From positions 1 through 64,000 of the forward strand of contig CAZKIO010000021.1 in the NCBI GenBank assembly GCA_964552795.1: a stretch of DNA of 64,000 nucleotides, in the 5' to 3' direction. The notes under the pieces were generated by a model that saw nothing but the letters and a program-made list of their open reading frames with translations, did no database searches and was not told the origin of the DNA. This document shows, piece after piece, positions 38,957 to 49,164 of the stretch. Each line of letters opens with the position of its first letter. Positions within the stretch are counted from its first letter, which is position 1. The position numbers and the translations under genes were made by a program. Source of the stretch: JAEUHZ01 sp964552795. GTDB lineage: Bacteria; Planctomycetota; UBA1135; GCA-002686595.

Positions 38957-40537
38957 TCAGAGCGCGTCCATCGCCGCGCGCAGGGCGTCGAGGGCGGCCT
39001 GCTCGGCCGGCGTCAGGACGTGCGGCGGGACCATCAGGTCGACCAGCTCGCACGGGTCGGCCGCCGTGTGGAACAGCTTCTCGGTCAGGTTCCCGAAGTC
39101 GTCGTAGTAGCGCATGTAGCGGAACGTCCCGTCGTGGATCCCGCGCCGGTACGCCAAGAGCAGCGGCGGCGGCGTGCCGTTGGGGAAGGCCTCGCTGTAC
39201 GAGTACGTGCGCGGCCCCGTCCCGCCGGGCAGTTGCAGGCGCGCCAGGAAGCTCAGGCTGTCGACCGTCGTCCCGGTCATGGCCGTGTCGATCGCCGTGT
39301 TGGAGATGCCCGTCACGTTGGCGATCGTGCGCCACAGGTCGACGCCGTCGAGCAGCGCGCGGCAGGCCGTGCCCGCGTGCGCGGCGACCAGCGGTCCGGT
39401 CACGACGAGCGGCACGCGCGTGCCCAGTTCGAACAGCGTGCGCTTGCCGTGCCCGACGAGCGCGGGGTCGCTGATCATGTCGCCCGGCGTGCCGTTGTCG
39501 CCGATCACGAACACCATCGTGCGCGCCAGCACGGCGGGCGTGACGGCCGCGAGCAGCTTCTGGAGCTGCTTGTCCTGCCCCTCGACCATCGCGTGGTAGA
39601 TGAGCTGCTTGTCGGCCGGCTGCCCCACGCGCGGACCGTCCCCGGCGTCGAGGCCCTGGAACGAGAGGCGCGCCTGCGTGCGACGCGACAGCGAGCTGTA
39701 CGGCGGCACCTCCTGCGGCGCGTGCGGGGGACTGAAGCACACGTACGCGAAGAACCGCTCGGTGTCCGCCAGGGAGTTGATCCAGGCGGCCGCGTCGGCG
39801 CGCGCCACGCCGGCGTTCCAGTTGTCCTCGGAGGGCGTCGCCCCGGGCACGGGCGGGATGTCCTGCGTCAGCGTGGACGTGCAACCCGCGAGGCTGCCGC
39901 CGAGCGAGGTGACCTTCTCCCACTCGAAGTGGCTCTCGGGGTTGGCCATCAGGCCCTCGAAACGCTCGAAGCCCGCGTTGGCCGGGTGGCACTCGTCGCC
40001 CTCGTAGCTCGTCAGGTGCCACTTGCCGAACGCCGCGCGACGGTAGGCCGTCGCGTTGAGGTCGCGGATCAGCTCCGCCAGGCACACCTCGCCGGCGGGC
40101 AGCGCGTAGCCCGGATCCTCGCCGGGGTTGATCGCGTGTCCGATGCCCGTGCGGCGGCCGTAGCGCCCGGTCAAGAGCGCCGCGCGCGTCGGGCTGCACG
40201 TCGGGTTGACGTAGGCGCGCGTGAACAGGAGTCCCTCGGCGGCGAGCGCGTCGAGGCCGGGCGTCGGCACGGAATCGAGCTGCGCCGAGCTGCAGAAGCC
40301 GGGCGGGCCGGCGTCCTCGGCGTAGACCTTGAGCTTGTCGGTGCCGAGGTCGTCCAGGACGACGAGCAGGACGTTGTACTCGCCCGGCTCGGGCAGGCGC
40401 GCGGCGGAGAGGCGCGCGCGGTTCGCGACGCGCACGGCTTCGTGGATCGATTGCGCCGCGAGCGCCGGGGCGCACACCGACAGCGCGAGGGCCGCGCATC
40501 CGCCGATCGACAGGGCAGGGTGGAGCAGGTGTCGCAT
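38957..40537 (-). CDS. Exported sulfatase (Cys-type formylglycine)
   Basis: A 526-residue protein. AGGAGA precedes the ATG, and a signal peptide ends near 'APALAAQ'. The alkaline-phosphatase-like core has the metal-binding 'VLLVVLDDLGTDKL'. The activation motif CSPTR at 114-118 sits in 'CSPTRAALLTGRYGRRTG', where Cys is converted to formylglycine. 'AAFGKWHL' and 'VFVIGDNGTPGD' complete the site. It hydrolyses sulfate esters, probably of polysaccharides; the substrate cannot be read. It follows the Rax2-like gene by 14 bases, so the two are probably co-transcribed. Confidence 0.92.
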   Translation of the reverse strand: MRHLLHPALSIGGCAALALSVCAPALAAQSIHEAVRVANRARLSAARLPEPGEYNVLLVVLDDLGTDKLKVYAEDAGPPGFCSSAQLDSVPTPGLDALAAEGLLFTRAYVNPTCSPTRAALLTGRYGRRTGIGHAINPGEDPGYALPAGEVCLAELIRDLNATAYRRAAFGKWHLTSYEGDECHPANAGFERFEGLMANPESHFEWEKVTSLGGSLAGCTSTLTQDIPPVPGATPSEDNWNAGVARADAAAWINSLADTERFFAYVCFSPPHAPQEVPPYSSLSRRTQARLSFQGLDAGDGPRVGQPADKQLIYHAMVEGQDKQLQKLLAAVTPAVLARTMVFVIGDNGTPGDMISDPALVGHGKRTLFELGTRVPLVVTGPLVAAHAGTACRALLDGVDLWRTIANVTGISNTAIDTAMTGTTVDSLSFLARLQLPGGTGPRTYSYSEAFPNGTPPPLLLAYRRGIHDGTFRYMRYYDDFGNLTEKLFHTAADPCELVDLMVPPHVLTPAEQAALDALRAAMDAL

Positions 40538-40551
40538 GGGAGTCTCCTGGA

Positions 40552-42876
40552 TCACTGGCCGCGCGCGAAGCGCGCCGCGGGCCGGGTGTCGATGACGGCG
40601 AAGGCGCCGCCCACGAAGAGCGCTTCGGTTCCCGCGAGCACGGGTTGCGAGCGCAGCGCGTGCACGGCGCCGTCCGTCCCCTGGCCGACGGGCGACCAGA
40701 GCGCGCCGTCCCACCGCGCGAGGTTGCGCGCCGGAACGCCGCTCGCGGCGTCGAACGTGCCGCCCGCGATCAGCGCCGGCACGCCGCCGATCTGCGTCGC
40801 CGCGAGCGCGCGCACGACCGTGGGCCGTCCGCCCTGGAAGCCCGTGCCCACCGCCGACCAGGTCTGCGACAGGGGGTTCCAGCGCGCGACGCCGTCGACG
40901 CGCGAGCTGCCGTTCACCTCGAACGATCCGCCGGCGTAGAGCGCCGGGCCGCCGCCGGCGTCGAACACGGCGAGCGCGTGCACGCCGCAGCACAATCCGC
41001 CGCCGACCGGCGTCCACTGCGCGCCGTCCCAGCGCGCGACCCCGCTCGCCACGACGCCGCCCGCGCGCAGGAACTCGCCGGCCGCGAACAGGCGCGGCCC
41101 CGCGCCCTCGTCGAACACCGCGAGCGCGTGCACCAGATCGTCCGTGCCGGCCCCCAGCGGTTGCCACGCCGCGCCGTTCCAGGCCGCGACGTGGCTGGCC
41201 GCGACGGCGCCGGCCGCGCGGAACGCGCCGCCGGCGACGAGCTGGCCCTGGAACGAGCGCAGCGCGTGGACGCGGCCGGAGGTTCCCGTGCCGACCGGCA
41301 TCCAGCTCGCGCCGTTGAACTGCGCGACGTGGGGCACGGAGACGCCGCCCGAGCTCTCGAAGTCGCCGCCGGCGAACAGCGCGCCGCCGTGCAGCTCGAG
41401 CGCGCGCACGGTGTCGTCGAATCCCGCTCCCAGCGGCGACCACGCGGCGCCCGCGTCGTTCCAGCGCGCCACGCGCAGCGCGCGCACCGGCCCCGTGGTG
41501 GTGAACGAACCGCCGACGAACACCGGCGAGCCGGGGAGCGCCAGTCCCGCGCAGGCCAGCACCTCGCCGTCGAGTCCGCGACCCGATCCCAGCGGCTGCC
41601 ACGCCGCGCCGTTCCAGCGCGCGACGCCGCCGGCGGGCGCCGTGCCCGCGGCGCTGAAGAACCCGCCGACGAACAGGCTCGGCGTCCCGTCGAGATCGTG
41701 GTCGAAGGCCTCGAGCGCGCGGCCGGCTCCGTTGACGTTGTTCGCGATGCCCGCGCCGAGCGTGGTCCAGGCCGATCCGTCCCAGCTCGCGACGGAGAGC
41801 AGCGGGTCGTCGTTCAGCGCGTCGATCGCCACGGTCGTCGCGCCGGCCGACTGGAAGCGGCCGACGGCGAAGAGGCGCGGTCCCGCGCCCAGGTCGAGGG
41901 CGCGCAGCGCGCGCACGCTGGGGAACGAGCCCGGCGCCGCGACGCCGTTCGCGAGCGGAGCGTAGGCGTTGCCGTCGAAGCTCGCGACGCCCGAGCTGGG
42001 CACGCCGCCCGCGGTCGTGAACGATCCGCCGACGAAGAGGCGCGGCGGCTGCGGACCCGGGCCGTCCGCGTCGAAGACGGAGAGCGCCGTCACGGCGGGC
42101 GCGCTCTCCGACCCCGCGATGCCCGCGCCGGCCGGCTGCCACGCGAGGCCGTTCCAGCGCGCAAGGCCCTGGGCCGGCATGCCGCCCGCGCTCGTGAAGA
42201 AGCCGCCCGCGTAGAGTTCGCCGTGCCCCGGTCCTGGGCCGTCGGCGTCGAACACGGCGAGGCTCATCGCCGGCGCGTCGAGCCCCGCGCCGAGCGGTTC
42301 CCAACCGAGCCCGTTCCAGCGCGCGACGTGCGCCGCCGGGATGCCGCCCGCCTGCTCGAACAGGCCCGCAGCGTACAGCGCCGCCGGGCGCGGACCCGGG
42401 CCGTCGTCGTCGAACACCGCCAGCGCCGTCACGACGTCGTCCGTGCCCTGGCCCAGCGCCGACCAGGATGAACCGTTCCACCGCGCGATGCGATTGGCAG
42501 CAACGGAGCCCGCGCGCGTGAAGCTGCCGGCGGCGAAGAGGCGCGGAGGCAGAGGACCGGCGCCGTCCTCGTCGAACACGAGCAGCGACCCGACGCGGCC
42601 GTCGACGCCGCCGCCCAGGCTCGTCCAGGTGTTGGCGAGGCCGTTCCAGCGGGCGATGCCGTTGGCCAGCGCCGTGCCCGCAGCGGCGAACTCGCCAGCC
42701 GCGTGCAGCGCGGGGCCGGTGCCGCCGTCGAACACCGCGAGCGCGTAGACGCCGCCGCTGGCCCCGGGAGACTCGAAGCCGGGCGCGAAGTTCGGGATCT
42801 GCGCGGCCAGCGGGTTGCCGGCGGCGAGCGCCGCGACGAGGAACGCGGCGGCGTGGGCGGGGGGGGAGGGGATCAT
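40552..42876 (-). CDS. Secreted Rax2-like repeat protein without C-terminal domain
   Basis: A 774-residue protein. Signal peptide (MIPSPPAHAAAFLVAALAAGNPLAAQ), then about fourteen repeats of 45-55 residues of the form 'LAVFD..GPG...LYAAGLF..AGGIPA.HVARWNG..W.PLGAG'. They form a beta-propeller-like array reminiscent of Rax2/kelch domains. Unlike the paralogue at 49663 it ends inside a repeat ('GGAFAVIDTRPAARFARGQ') and lacks the shared C-terminal domain, so it may be released or anchored differently. It is upstream of the sulfatase in the same operon. Confidence 0.85.
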   Translation of the reverse strand: MIPSPPAHAAAFLVAALAAGNPLAAQIPNFAPGFESPGASGGVYALAVFDGGTGPALHAAGEFAAAGTALANGIARWNGLANTWTSLGGGVDGRVGSLLVFDEDGAGPLPPRLFAAGSFTRAGSVAANRIARWNGSSWSALGQGTDDVVTALAVFDDDGPGPRPAALYAAGLFEQAGGIPAAHVARWNGLGWEPLGAGLDAPAMSLAVFDADGPGPGHGELYAGGFFTSAGGMPAQGLARWNGLAWQPAGAGIAGSESAPAVTALSVFDADGPGPQPPRLFVGGSFTTAGGVPSSGVASFDGNAYAPLANGVAAPGSFPSVRALRALDLGAGPRLFAVGRFQSAGATTVAIDALNDDPLLSVASWDGSAWTTLGAGIANNVNGAGRALEAFDHDLDGTPSLFVGGFFSAAGTAPAGGVARWNGAAWQPLGSGRGLDGEVLACAGLALPGSPVFVGGSFTTTGPVRALRVARWNDAGAAWSPLGAGFDDTVRALELHGGALFAGGDFESSGGVSVPHVAQFNGASWMPVGTGTSGRVHALRSFQGQLVAGGAFRAAGAVAASHVAAWNGAAWQPLGAGTDDLVHALAVFDEGAGPRLFAAGEFLRAGGVVASGVARWDGAQWTPVGGGLCCGVHALAVFDAGGGPALYAGGSFEVNGSSRVDGVARWNPLSQTWSAVGTGFQGGRPTVVRALAATQIGGVPALIAGGTFDAASGVPARNLARWDGALWSPVGQGTDGAVHALRSQPVLAGTEALFVGGAFAVIDTRPAARFARGQ

Positions 42877-43020
42877 GCTGGGCCTCGCGCTGGCTGGAGC
42901 GGGCGCAAGCCCAGGACGGCGTGCGCCGCACCGGATGGGATTGCATCCGGCACGTGCGCGTACGCACTGGCCGTGGAACGGAAACTCGCGGAAACCGTGC
43001 GGACCGGTGTCCGGAACGCA

Positions 43021-43054
43021 GGGCGGGGCCGGCCGCTCACGGCCGACCCCGCCC
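43021..43054 (-). terminator. 15-bp stem hairpin downstream of the metzincin gene
   Basis: Arms 43021-43035 and 43040-43054 pair with a single mismatch around the loop CTCA. It begins about 49 bases past the metzincin stop on the minus strand, in front of the Rax2-like gene. Confidence 0.6.
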
Positions 43055-43102
43055 GTTCGGGACGACGGTCGCGTCACCCGGCGGGCGACGCGATCCGCTC
43101 GC

Positions 43103-46100
43103 TCACGGGTGCCAGTAGACCTGGATGCCGTTCGTCAGGTTGAAGGTCGACGCCGTGCAGAACGCCGCCGAGTTGCGGTACCAGCCGCCGTAGTAGCGCG
43201 TACCCGGCGAGCCGACCAGGCCGCGGACCGAAACGGACGGATCGCCCGCCTGCGGGTACTGCGACGCTCCGCCGCTGTTCGTCACGGTCTTCAGCCGCAC
43301 GACCGTGCCGCCGACGCAACGGATGCCGTCGCCGAAGAACGCGAACGACTGCGCCGTTCCCTGGAAGTAGGTGCACGGCGCGGTGGCGCCCATCAGGGAA
43401 CCCTGCAGGACCAGCGTGTCCGCGGACAGGTCCGGCAGTCCGACGGCGATCAGGCGCGAACTCTGCGTGAACGAGTTCAGGCATCCGCCGATCGTGCCCA
43501 GCGAGGCGTTGTTGCCGCACGGGCAGCCGACCAGCGCGCCATCCCCGATGCAGGTGGCCACGTACGCGGCGCACGACGTGCGCAGCGTGAACGGGCCGGG
43601 GGTGCCTCCCCCGAAGGCCGTCACGCGGATCAGCACCACCTGCCCGGAGGTGACGGGCACCTGCAGGTTCGAGTCGCGCCGGATCCCCGTGTCGAGCGTG
43701 CCGCACAGGAAGCTGTCGTCGTTGCACAGGGAGTCCGCGCCCCCGCAGGCCGAGTGGACCGAGAGCACCGTGTCGACGCCGGCGTCCACGCCGCCCGTGT
43801 CGTGCGTCCCGCAGGTCGTGACGTTCAGCAGGCCCGTGCACGCGGCCGTGTAGCGGTACCACACGTCCGGCGCGGTGGCCGCCGCGCCGCACGACGCGGT
43901 GCCGTCGTTGGTGGCGCCGACCAGTGTGCCGGCGAACGTGCCGTTTCCGATGTTGGTGGCGGCGGCGCAGTTGTCGTTCGCCGGGCGCAACTCCAGGTTC
44001 AGGCGGAAGGGCTTGCGGCCCTGGAACGAGCTGAAGCGCGAGACTCGGATGCGCACGACCTGGCCCGAGGTCACGCTGGCGCTGACCCAGGAGTCGCGCT
44101 GCGTGCTCGCGTCCAGCGCGCCGCAAGCGGTGCCGAAGTTGTCGTCGTTGCAGGCGAGCTGGTTGCCCGCCGTCGCATCGCAGGCCGAGTGCAGCGAGAG
44201 CACCGTGTCCGGTCCGGTGTTGACGCCGTCCATGTCGTGCGTCCCGCAGGTGGAGACCACCAGCGTGCCGGCCGACGTGGCCGTGTAGCGGTAGTACAGG
44301 TCGGGTTCCTGGTCGTTGGGACAGGTGGAGGCCCCTTCGCTGGCGAACACGCCCTCGAAGCTGCCGTAGCGCGTACCCACCGGAATGGTGAGCGCGCCGG
44401 TGCACAGCGAATTGGCCGAGTCCGGGCCCGAGATGTCCAGCTTGAGCGGCCCGGATGCGCCGGAATAGCCGCTGACCCGGATCAGGTAGGTCGCGCCAGG
44501 CGTGGGCGTGAACTCGAGGAACGACTGCAGCGTGAAGTACGGGGAGCCCGCATCGTCGTTGCAGAAGAGCTCCGTCGTGCCGGTCGCGTTGAACACGGTC
44601 AGCACCGTGTCGTACAGCGAACCGAACGTGGCCAGGGTCACGACCTCCGAGTTGTAGGGCGTGTAGCGGTACCACACGTCGGGGCTCGTGGCCGATGCCC
44701 CGCACGAACCGGTGCCGTCGTTCGTCGCTCCGCTGGTGTTGGCGTAGTACTGGCCCGGCCCGGCGTCCATCGCGTTGGCCTGGGCGTCGTTGATCGGCGC
44801 GCGGCAGGCGGGGCCGGTGACGTTCAGCACGAAGTTGCCCGTTGCGCCGGCGTAGCCGCACACGCGGATCCAGTAGGTCTCGCCGGCAGTGACCGGCGCG
44901 GTGGCGGTCGAGGCCAGGGCCGGGGCCCCGCAGGTGTCGTCGTCGCACCCGATCTGGTTGGCGCTGGTCCCCGGGCACGCCGTGTGGATCGAGACGATCG
45001 TGTCGAAGTTCGTCGACGCGTTGCAGGTGGTGGCCGTCAGCGTTCCGCTCGCCGCGGGCCGGTAGAAGTACCAGACGTCGTTGAAGCCCAGGTTGCCGCC
45101 GAAGCCGCAGCCGCTCGAGCCGTCCGTCGTGGAGCTGGAGTTGGAGTCGAAGTAGGAGTTGCCCGGGCACACCTCCAGGGCGTAGGCGCAGTCGTCGTTG
45201 TAGACGCTGTCGCCCAGGCAGCCGTTGTTCGCGTCGCGGTGCGCGTCGATCTCGCCGCGGCTGGTCGGGCCGAAGCGCAGCGGGCACGGCCGGTAGCTTG
45301 GGTTCATCGTGTAGGCCGGGCTGGCGCAGGTGCAGTGGTTCGCGCCCCAGTTGTGCCCGAGCTCGTGGGCCAGCACGTTGGCGAGGCAGGTCAATCCGTT
45401 CGTGCCTCCGATCAGGTTGAACGCGCACGACGAGAGCCCGTAGGAGAAGCCGGGGTCGTTGCACACGACGCCGACCCAGGCGAGGCCCGCGCCGCCGAAG
45501 CGGCCCGTGAGCAGGTGGCCGATGTCGCGCGCAATGCCGCCCTGGCTGGCCTGCCAGTGGGCCCGGAAGGCGTCGAGCAACTGGTTGGTGTTGGCGGCCG
45601 AGGCGTAGCCGGCCGGCTCGCTGCCCGCGGAGGTGCGCACCAGCGTGGCCGTCAGACGGTGGCGGATGCGCAACTCGCGCTCGTACTGCACGTTCGCGAC
45701 GTTGAGCGTGTGTGCCGCGATGTCCTGGGACAGCGACGTGCTCGAACCCCACACCTGGTAGAAGGGGAAGTCGCAGTCGAACGCGATCTCCGCCAGGCAC
45801 AGGTCGCCGGCGCACGCCGGCGTCCAGCCCTGCGACGGCGGCAGCAGGACCGGGCTGAGGCGCATGCTCTCGGTCACGCCGCAGGTCACCTCGCAGCACG
45901 GCGTGGCGCGCGCGGAATCGAAGACCAGGAAGGAACTGCGATCCCCGGCCACGAACGCGTCGAAGTCCGGCTGGATCTCGATGTGCCGGCCGTCCTCGAG
46001 TAGGACGACCGCCTGCATGCCGGACGCGAGCAGCGTGCCCACGACCACCGCCGACTTGTCGTCCTCGACCGTGCCGCGGAAGGTGCGGATCTCTCCCGGG

Positions 46101-46438
46101 TCGTAGTCGGTCTGGACGCCGCCGTCGCCCACCGCGATCAGGCGGTACCCGGGCGCGCGCACGTCGTGCAGCGCGAGCGTGAGCTGGTGGTCGACGCCGT
46201 CCCAGGGCACGACGATCGAGAACGGCGCGGCGAGCGTCTCGGGCACGGCCAGGGTCACGCGCGCGTACTGCGCGATCTCGCGCCGCTGGTGCTCGAGATG
46301 CAGCGGCAGGAGCTGCTCGGCCGGGAGCGGCGGCAGCGGTGCGAGCTTGGGCTTGGCCAGGGACTGGGCTTGCGCCGCGGGTGCGAGCGCGAAAGCGCAC
46401 AGGATCGATGCGAGTGCCAGGGAGCGGGGGGGCTTCAT
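43103..46438 (-). CDS. Secreted metzincin metallopeptidase with PPC-like repeats and W-xx C-terminal domain
   Basis: A 1111-residue protein. Signal peptide (MKPPRSLALASILCAFALAPAAQAQ), then a propeptide-like region to about residue 200. The catalytic domain carries HELGHNWGANH at 358-368, the extended metzincin zinc motif, with a Met-turn candidate 'YTMNPSYRPC' after it. Residues about 415-960 hold four beta-sandwich repeats of the PPC type ('PDVWYRYTAACTGLLNVTTC', 'DTVLSVHSAC', 'CNDD'). The shared C-terminal domain ends 'FCTASTFNLTNGIQVYWHP'. Closest to M12B/M43-like secreted peptidases. Divergent from the gene at 46735. Confidence 0.9.
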   Translation of the reverse strand: MKPPRSLALASILCAFALAPAAQAQSLAKPKLAPLPPLPAEQLLPLHLEHQRREIAQYARVTLAVPETLAAPFSIVVPWDGVDHQLTLALHDVRAPGYRLIAVGDGGVQTDYDPGEIRTFRGTVEDDKSAVVVGTLLASGMQAVVLLEDGRHIEIQPDFDAFVAGDRSSFLVFDSARATPCCEVTCGVTESMRLSPVLLPPSQGWTPACAGDLCLAEIAFDCDFPFYQVWGSSTSLSQDIAAHTLNVANVQYERELRIRHRLTATLVRTSAGSEPAGYASAANTNQLLDAFRAHWQASQGGIARDIGHLLTGRFGGAGLAWVGVVCNDPGFSYGLSSCAFNLIGGTNGLTCLANVLAHELGHNWGANHCTCASPAYTMNPSYRPCPLRFGPTSRGEIDAHRDANNGCLGDSVYNDDCAYALEVCPGNSYFDSNSSSTTDGSSGCGFGGNLGFNDVWYFYRPAASGTLTATTCNASTNFDTIVSIHTACPGTSANQIGCDDDTCGAPALASTATAPVTAGETYWIRVCGYAGATGNFVLNVTGPACRAPINDAQANAMDAGPGQYYANTSGATNDGTGSCGASATSPDVWYRYTPYNSEVVTLATFGSLYDTVLTVFNATGTTELFCNDDAGSPYFTLQSFLEFTPTPGATYLIRVSGYSGASGPLKLDISGPDSANSLCTGALTIPVGTRYGSFEGVFASEGASTCPNDQEPDLYYRYTATSAGTLVVSTCGTHDMDGVNTGPDTVLSLHSACDATAGNQLACNDDNFGTACGALDASTQRDSWVSASVTSGQVVRIRVSRFSSFQGRKPFRLNLELRPANDNCAAATNIGNGTFAGTLVGATNDGTASCGAAATAPDVWYRYTAACTGLLNVTTCGTHDTGGVDAGVDTVLSVHSACGGADSLCNDDSFLCGTLDTGIRRDSNLQVPVTSGQVVLIRVTAFGGGTPGPFTLRTSCAAYVATCIGDGALVGCPCGNNASLGTIGGCLNSFTQSSRLIAVGLPDLSADTLVLQGSLMGATAPCTYFQGTAQSFAFFGDGIRCVGGTVVRLKTVTNSGGASQYPQAGDPSVSVRGLVGSPGTRYYGGWYRNSAAFCTASTFNLTNGIQVYWHP

Positions 46439-46734
46439 GGTCGAGGTCCGATTGCGAGAGAGGACGGTGGAGCACGGGGGCTCCGGAACGGGGAGGCCCG
46501 GGGGGGCGCCGCGCGTGTCGCGCGGACATCCGCCAGGACCGCCGTCACTCCACCATCCGGCCGCCGGCCACGGTAGGGGGTGCGAGCGCCGCCCTCGCCC
46601 CCGGCGTGCGAGCGCCGAGGGAATCCGGGAAAGCGTGTCTCCTGGCGGCGGCGCACGCAGGTCGTGGATGCGGGCCCGCCCGCGCGGCGGCCCTTCACGA
46701 CCCGACCGCCCGATCGCACGGGCACCCGCACGCC

Positions 46735-49164
46735 ATGAAGACCCCCCTTGCCTGCTCCCTCGCGCTGCTCCTCGCCTCGCCCCACACCCTCGCCGGGCAG
46801 TCGCCGCGTCCCTTCGCGCCGTTGCCCCTCGCCGTCGACGTGAAGACCGCGCCGGAACCCTCGCGCGCGCCCGAGCCGCTCGCGCCGCGCGTCGTCGCGG
46901 CTCCGACGGAGGGGACCGCCGGGTTCGCGGCGCGTCCCGCGCCGATCGACGCGCGCGCGCCGCTCTCCCGCGCGTCGGGGATCGACCGCTCGCGCGTGTA
47001 CTTCGATGCCCCGGGCGACGGCTCGGTGTGGGCGCGCGGCCTGAATTACAAGGCCGGCTTCGACGCGGACGGCGCGACGTACTACCCGCTGTTCGGCGCG
47101 GGGCAGGCGCAGCACCACCCGCACAGGCTCTCGCCCGACCTCGTCACCCTGGGCGGTGCCGAGATCGCGTTCGAGCGTGGACAGGCGGCCGACGTCGCCG
47201 GCGACCGCGTCCAGATCGAGCGCGGCGCGTTCACGGAGATCTACGACCTCACGGCGCTCCAGATCGAGCAGACCTTCGTGTTTCCGGAGCTGCGGGGCGC
47301 GGGCGACCTCGTGCTGCGCATCCCGATCGCGAGCGACCTCGATGCGGCCGAGTGCGATGCGGGCTTCGAGTTCCGCGCGCCGCGCGGTCGCGTGACCTAC
47401 GGACGCGCCGTGGCGATCGACGCCGACGGCCGGCGCGTCGCGGCGCCGACCGCGCTCGTGGATGGCGCGATCACGATCCGCGTGGACGCGTCGTTCCTGG
47501 CGACCGCCGCGCTGCCCCTCGTGATCGACCCGGTCGTCACGACGCTCACGATCGACACCAGCTCGTTCAACAACTACCTGGCCGACGCCGCCTACGACGC
47601 GACCTTCGACCGCTGGCTGGTCGTCTATCGGGAACTCGCGACCGACAGCGACTACGACGTCTACTACGTGATGCTGAACGGCGCGGGCATCTACCTGTGG
47701 GGCGGCTACATCAACAGCAACCCCACGCTGTGGTGGGAGCCGCGCTGCGCGAACCTGAACTCGGCCGACCAGTTCCTGGTGGCCGCGCCGGCCGGCACCG
47801 CGGGCGACATGGAGATCAAGGGCCGCACCGTGCAGGCGGGCCTGAGCTCGGTGAGCGCCGAGTTCTTCATCAGCGGCGGCGAGAGCGGCTGGAACGGCTC
47901 GGTAGCCGTCGGCGGCGACCCCTATCCCTTCGCCCCCGCCAGCTACTGCGTGGCCTACGAGCGCATCTACGGCCCGGGCGACAACGACATCCTCGTGCGT
48001 CTCGTCGGGTCGAACGGCAGCGCCACGCCGACGACCTACCTCTCGAACTCCGGCAGCACGCTGGACGGATCGCCGTCGGTGTCCAAATCGAACGGCGGGT
48101 CGACGTGGACCATCGTCTGGGGTCGGGTGGTGGGTTCCGACACCGACGTCTGGGCCGGGCGCATCCGCTACGACGGCCTGGTCGTGAACACGCCGTTCCA
48201 GATCACCTCCGGCGGCCTCGACCGGAGCCCGTGCGTGTCGAGCCCGCTGATCGGGAGCCAGCGCACGTTGATCGTGTTCCAGCGCAACTACGGCACCGAC
48301 TACGACATCCAGGGCGTGCTCATGGACGGCGCGACGCCGATCCAGCACGTCGACCTGACGATCCTGGAGAACGCGCAGGTGTTCCAGAACCAGATCGCTC
48401 CGTGGGTGGACAGCGACGGGCAGCACTTCCTGGTGGGCTACGCCGAGAACGCCGGCTCGAGCACGAGCAACTACGACGCCTACGTGGCCGACTTCTACGT
48501 GTCGCAGAACAGCCTCGGCGTCCGGCAGGCGCACGTGAACCTGGCCGCCACGGGCTCGCGCGAGAGCAACGTGCGCGTCGCCTCGGCGCAGGGCTCGGCC
48601 GGCGCGGGCCGGCGGTTCATGGCCGTGTGGGACAAGCAGACCACGTCGAGCAACCACGACATCCTGGGCGCGCTGTTCGACGTCTACGAGGGCGGGGCGG
48701 CGACCCCCACGTGCTTCGGCGACGGCAGCTTCGGCGCCTGTCCCTGCGGCAACAACGGATCCGCCGGCCGCGGCTGCGCGAGCTCGGTGAATGCGGCGGG
48801 CGCGCTGCTCGCGGCGAGCGGCAGCCTCTCGACGTGGTCCGGCGCGACGGTCCTGACCGCCAGCGGGCTGCCGTCGACGTCGGTGTGCCTCTTCTACCAG
48901 GGGACGACGTCGGGCGGCGCCAGCGCGTTCGGCGACGGCCTCAACTGCACGGGCGGCACGGTGATCCGCATCGGCACGAAGACAGCGTCGGGCGGCGTCG
49001 CGTCGTACCCGGGAGCGGGCGACACGGCGCTGCACGTGCGCGGCAACGTGCCGCTCGACGGCGGCACGCGCGGCTACCAGTGCTGGTACCGCAACAGCGC
49101 CGCGTTCTGCACGCCCGCGACGTTCAACGTGACGAATGGCGTGCGGATCGCGTGGGCGCGCTGA
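46735..49164 (+). CDS. Large exported beta-rich protein with W-xx C-terminal domain
   Basis: An 809-residue protein. Signal peptide (MKTPLACSLALLLASPHTLAGQ). The middle is beta-rich with propeller-like phrases ('YDATFDRWLVVYRELATDSD', 'LIVFQRNYGTDYDIQGVLMD', 'FMAVWDKQTTSSNHDILGALF') but no known catalytic motif. The shared domain occupies the last roughly 140 residues: 'CFGDGSFGACPCGNNG', 'FGDGLNCTGGTVIRIG', 'YQCWYRNSAAFCT', ending 'VRIAWAR'. The last base of its TGA is the first base of a 117-bp palindromic element. Divergent from the metzincin gene by 296 bases. Confidence 0.82.
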   Translation: MKTPLACSLALLLASPHTLAGQSPRPFAPLPLAVDVKTAPEPSRAPEPLAPRVVAAPTEGTAGFAARPAPIDARAPLSRASGIDRSRVYFDAPGDGSVWARGLNYKAGFDADGATYYPLFGAGQAQHHPHRLSPDLVTLGGAEIAFERGQAADVAGDRVQIERGAFTEIYDLTALQIEQTFVFPELRGAGDLVLRIPIASDLDAAECDAGFEFRAPRGRVTYGRAVAIDADGRRVAAPTALVDGAITIRVDASFLATAALPLVIDPVVTTLTIDTSSFNNYLADAAYDATFDRWLVVYRELATDSDYDVYYVMLNGAGIYLWGGYINSNPTLWWEPRCANLNSADQFLVAAPAGTAGDMEIKGRTVQAGLSSVSAEFFISGGESGWNGSVAVGGDPYPFAPASYCVAYERIYGPGDNDILVRLVGSNGSATPTTYLSNSGSTLDGSPSVSKSNGGSTWTIVWGRVVGSDTDVWAGRIRYDGLVVNTPFQITSGGLDRSPCVSSPLIGSQRTLIVFQRNYGTDYDIQGVLMDGATPIQHVDLTILENAQVFQNQIAPWVDSDGQHFLVGYAENAGSSTSNYDAYVADFYVSQNSLGVRQAHVNLAATGSRESNVRVASAQGSAGAGRRFMAVWDKQTTSSNHDILGALFDVYEGGAATPTCFGDGSFGACPCGNNGSAGRGCASSVNAAGALLAASGSLSTWSGATVLTASGLPSTSVCLFYQGTTSGGASAFGDGLNCTGGTVIRIGTKTASGGVASYPGAGDTALHVRGNVPLDGGTRGYQCWYRNSAAFCTPATFNVTNGVRIAWAR

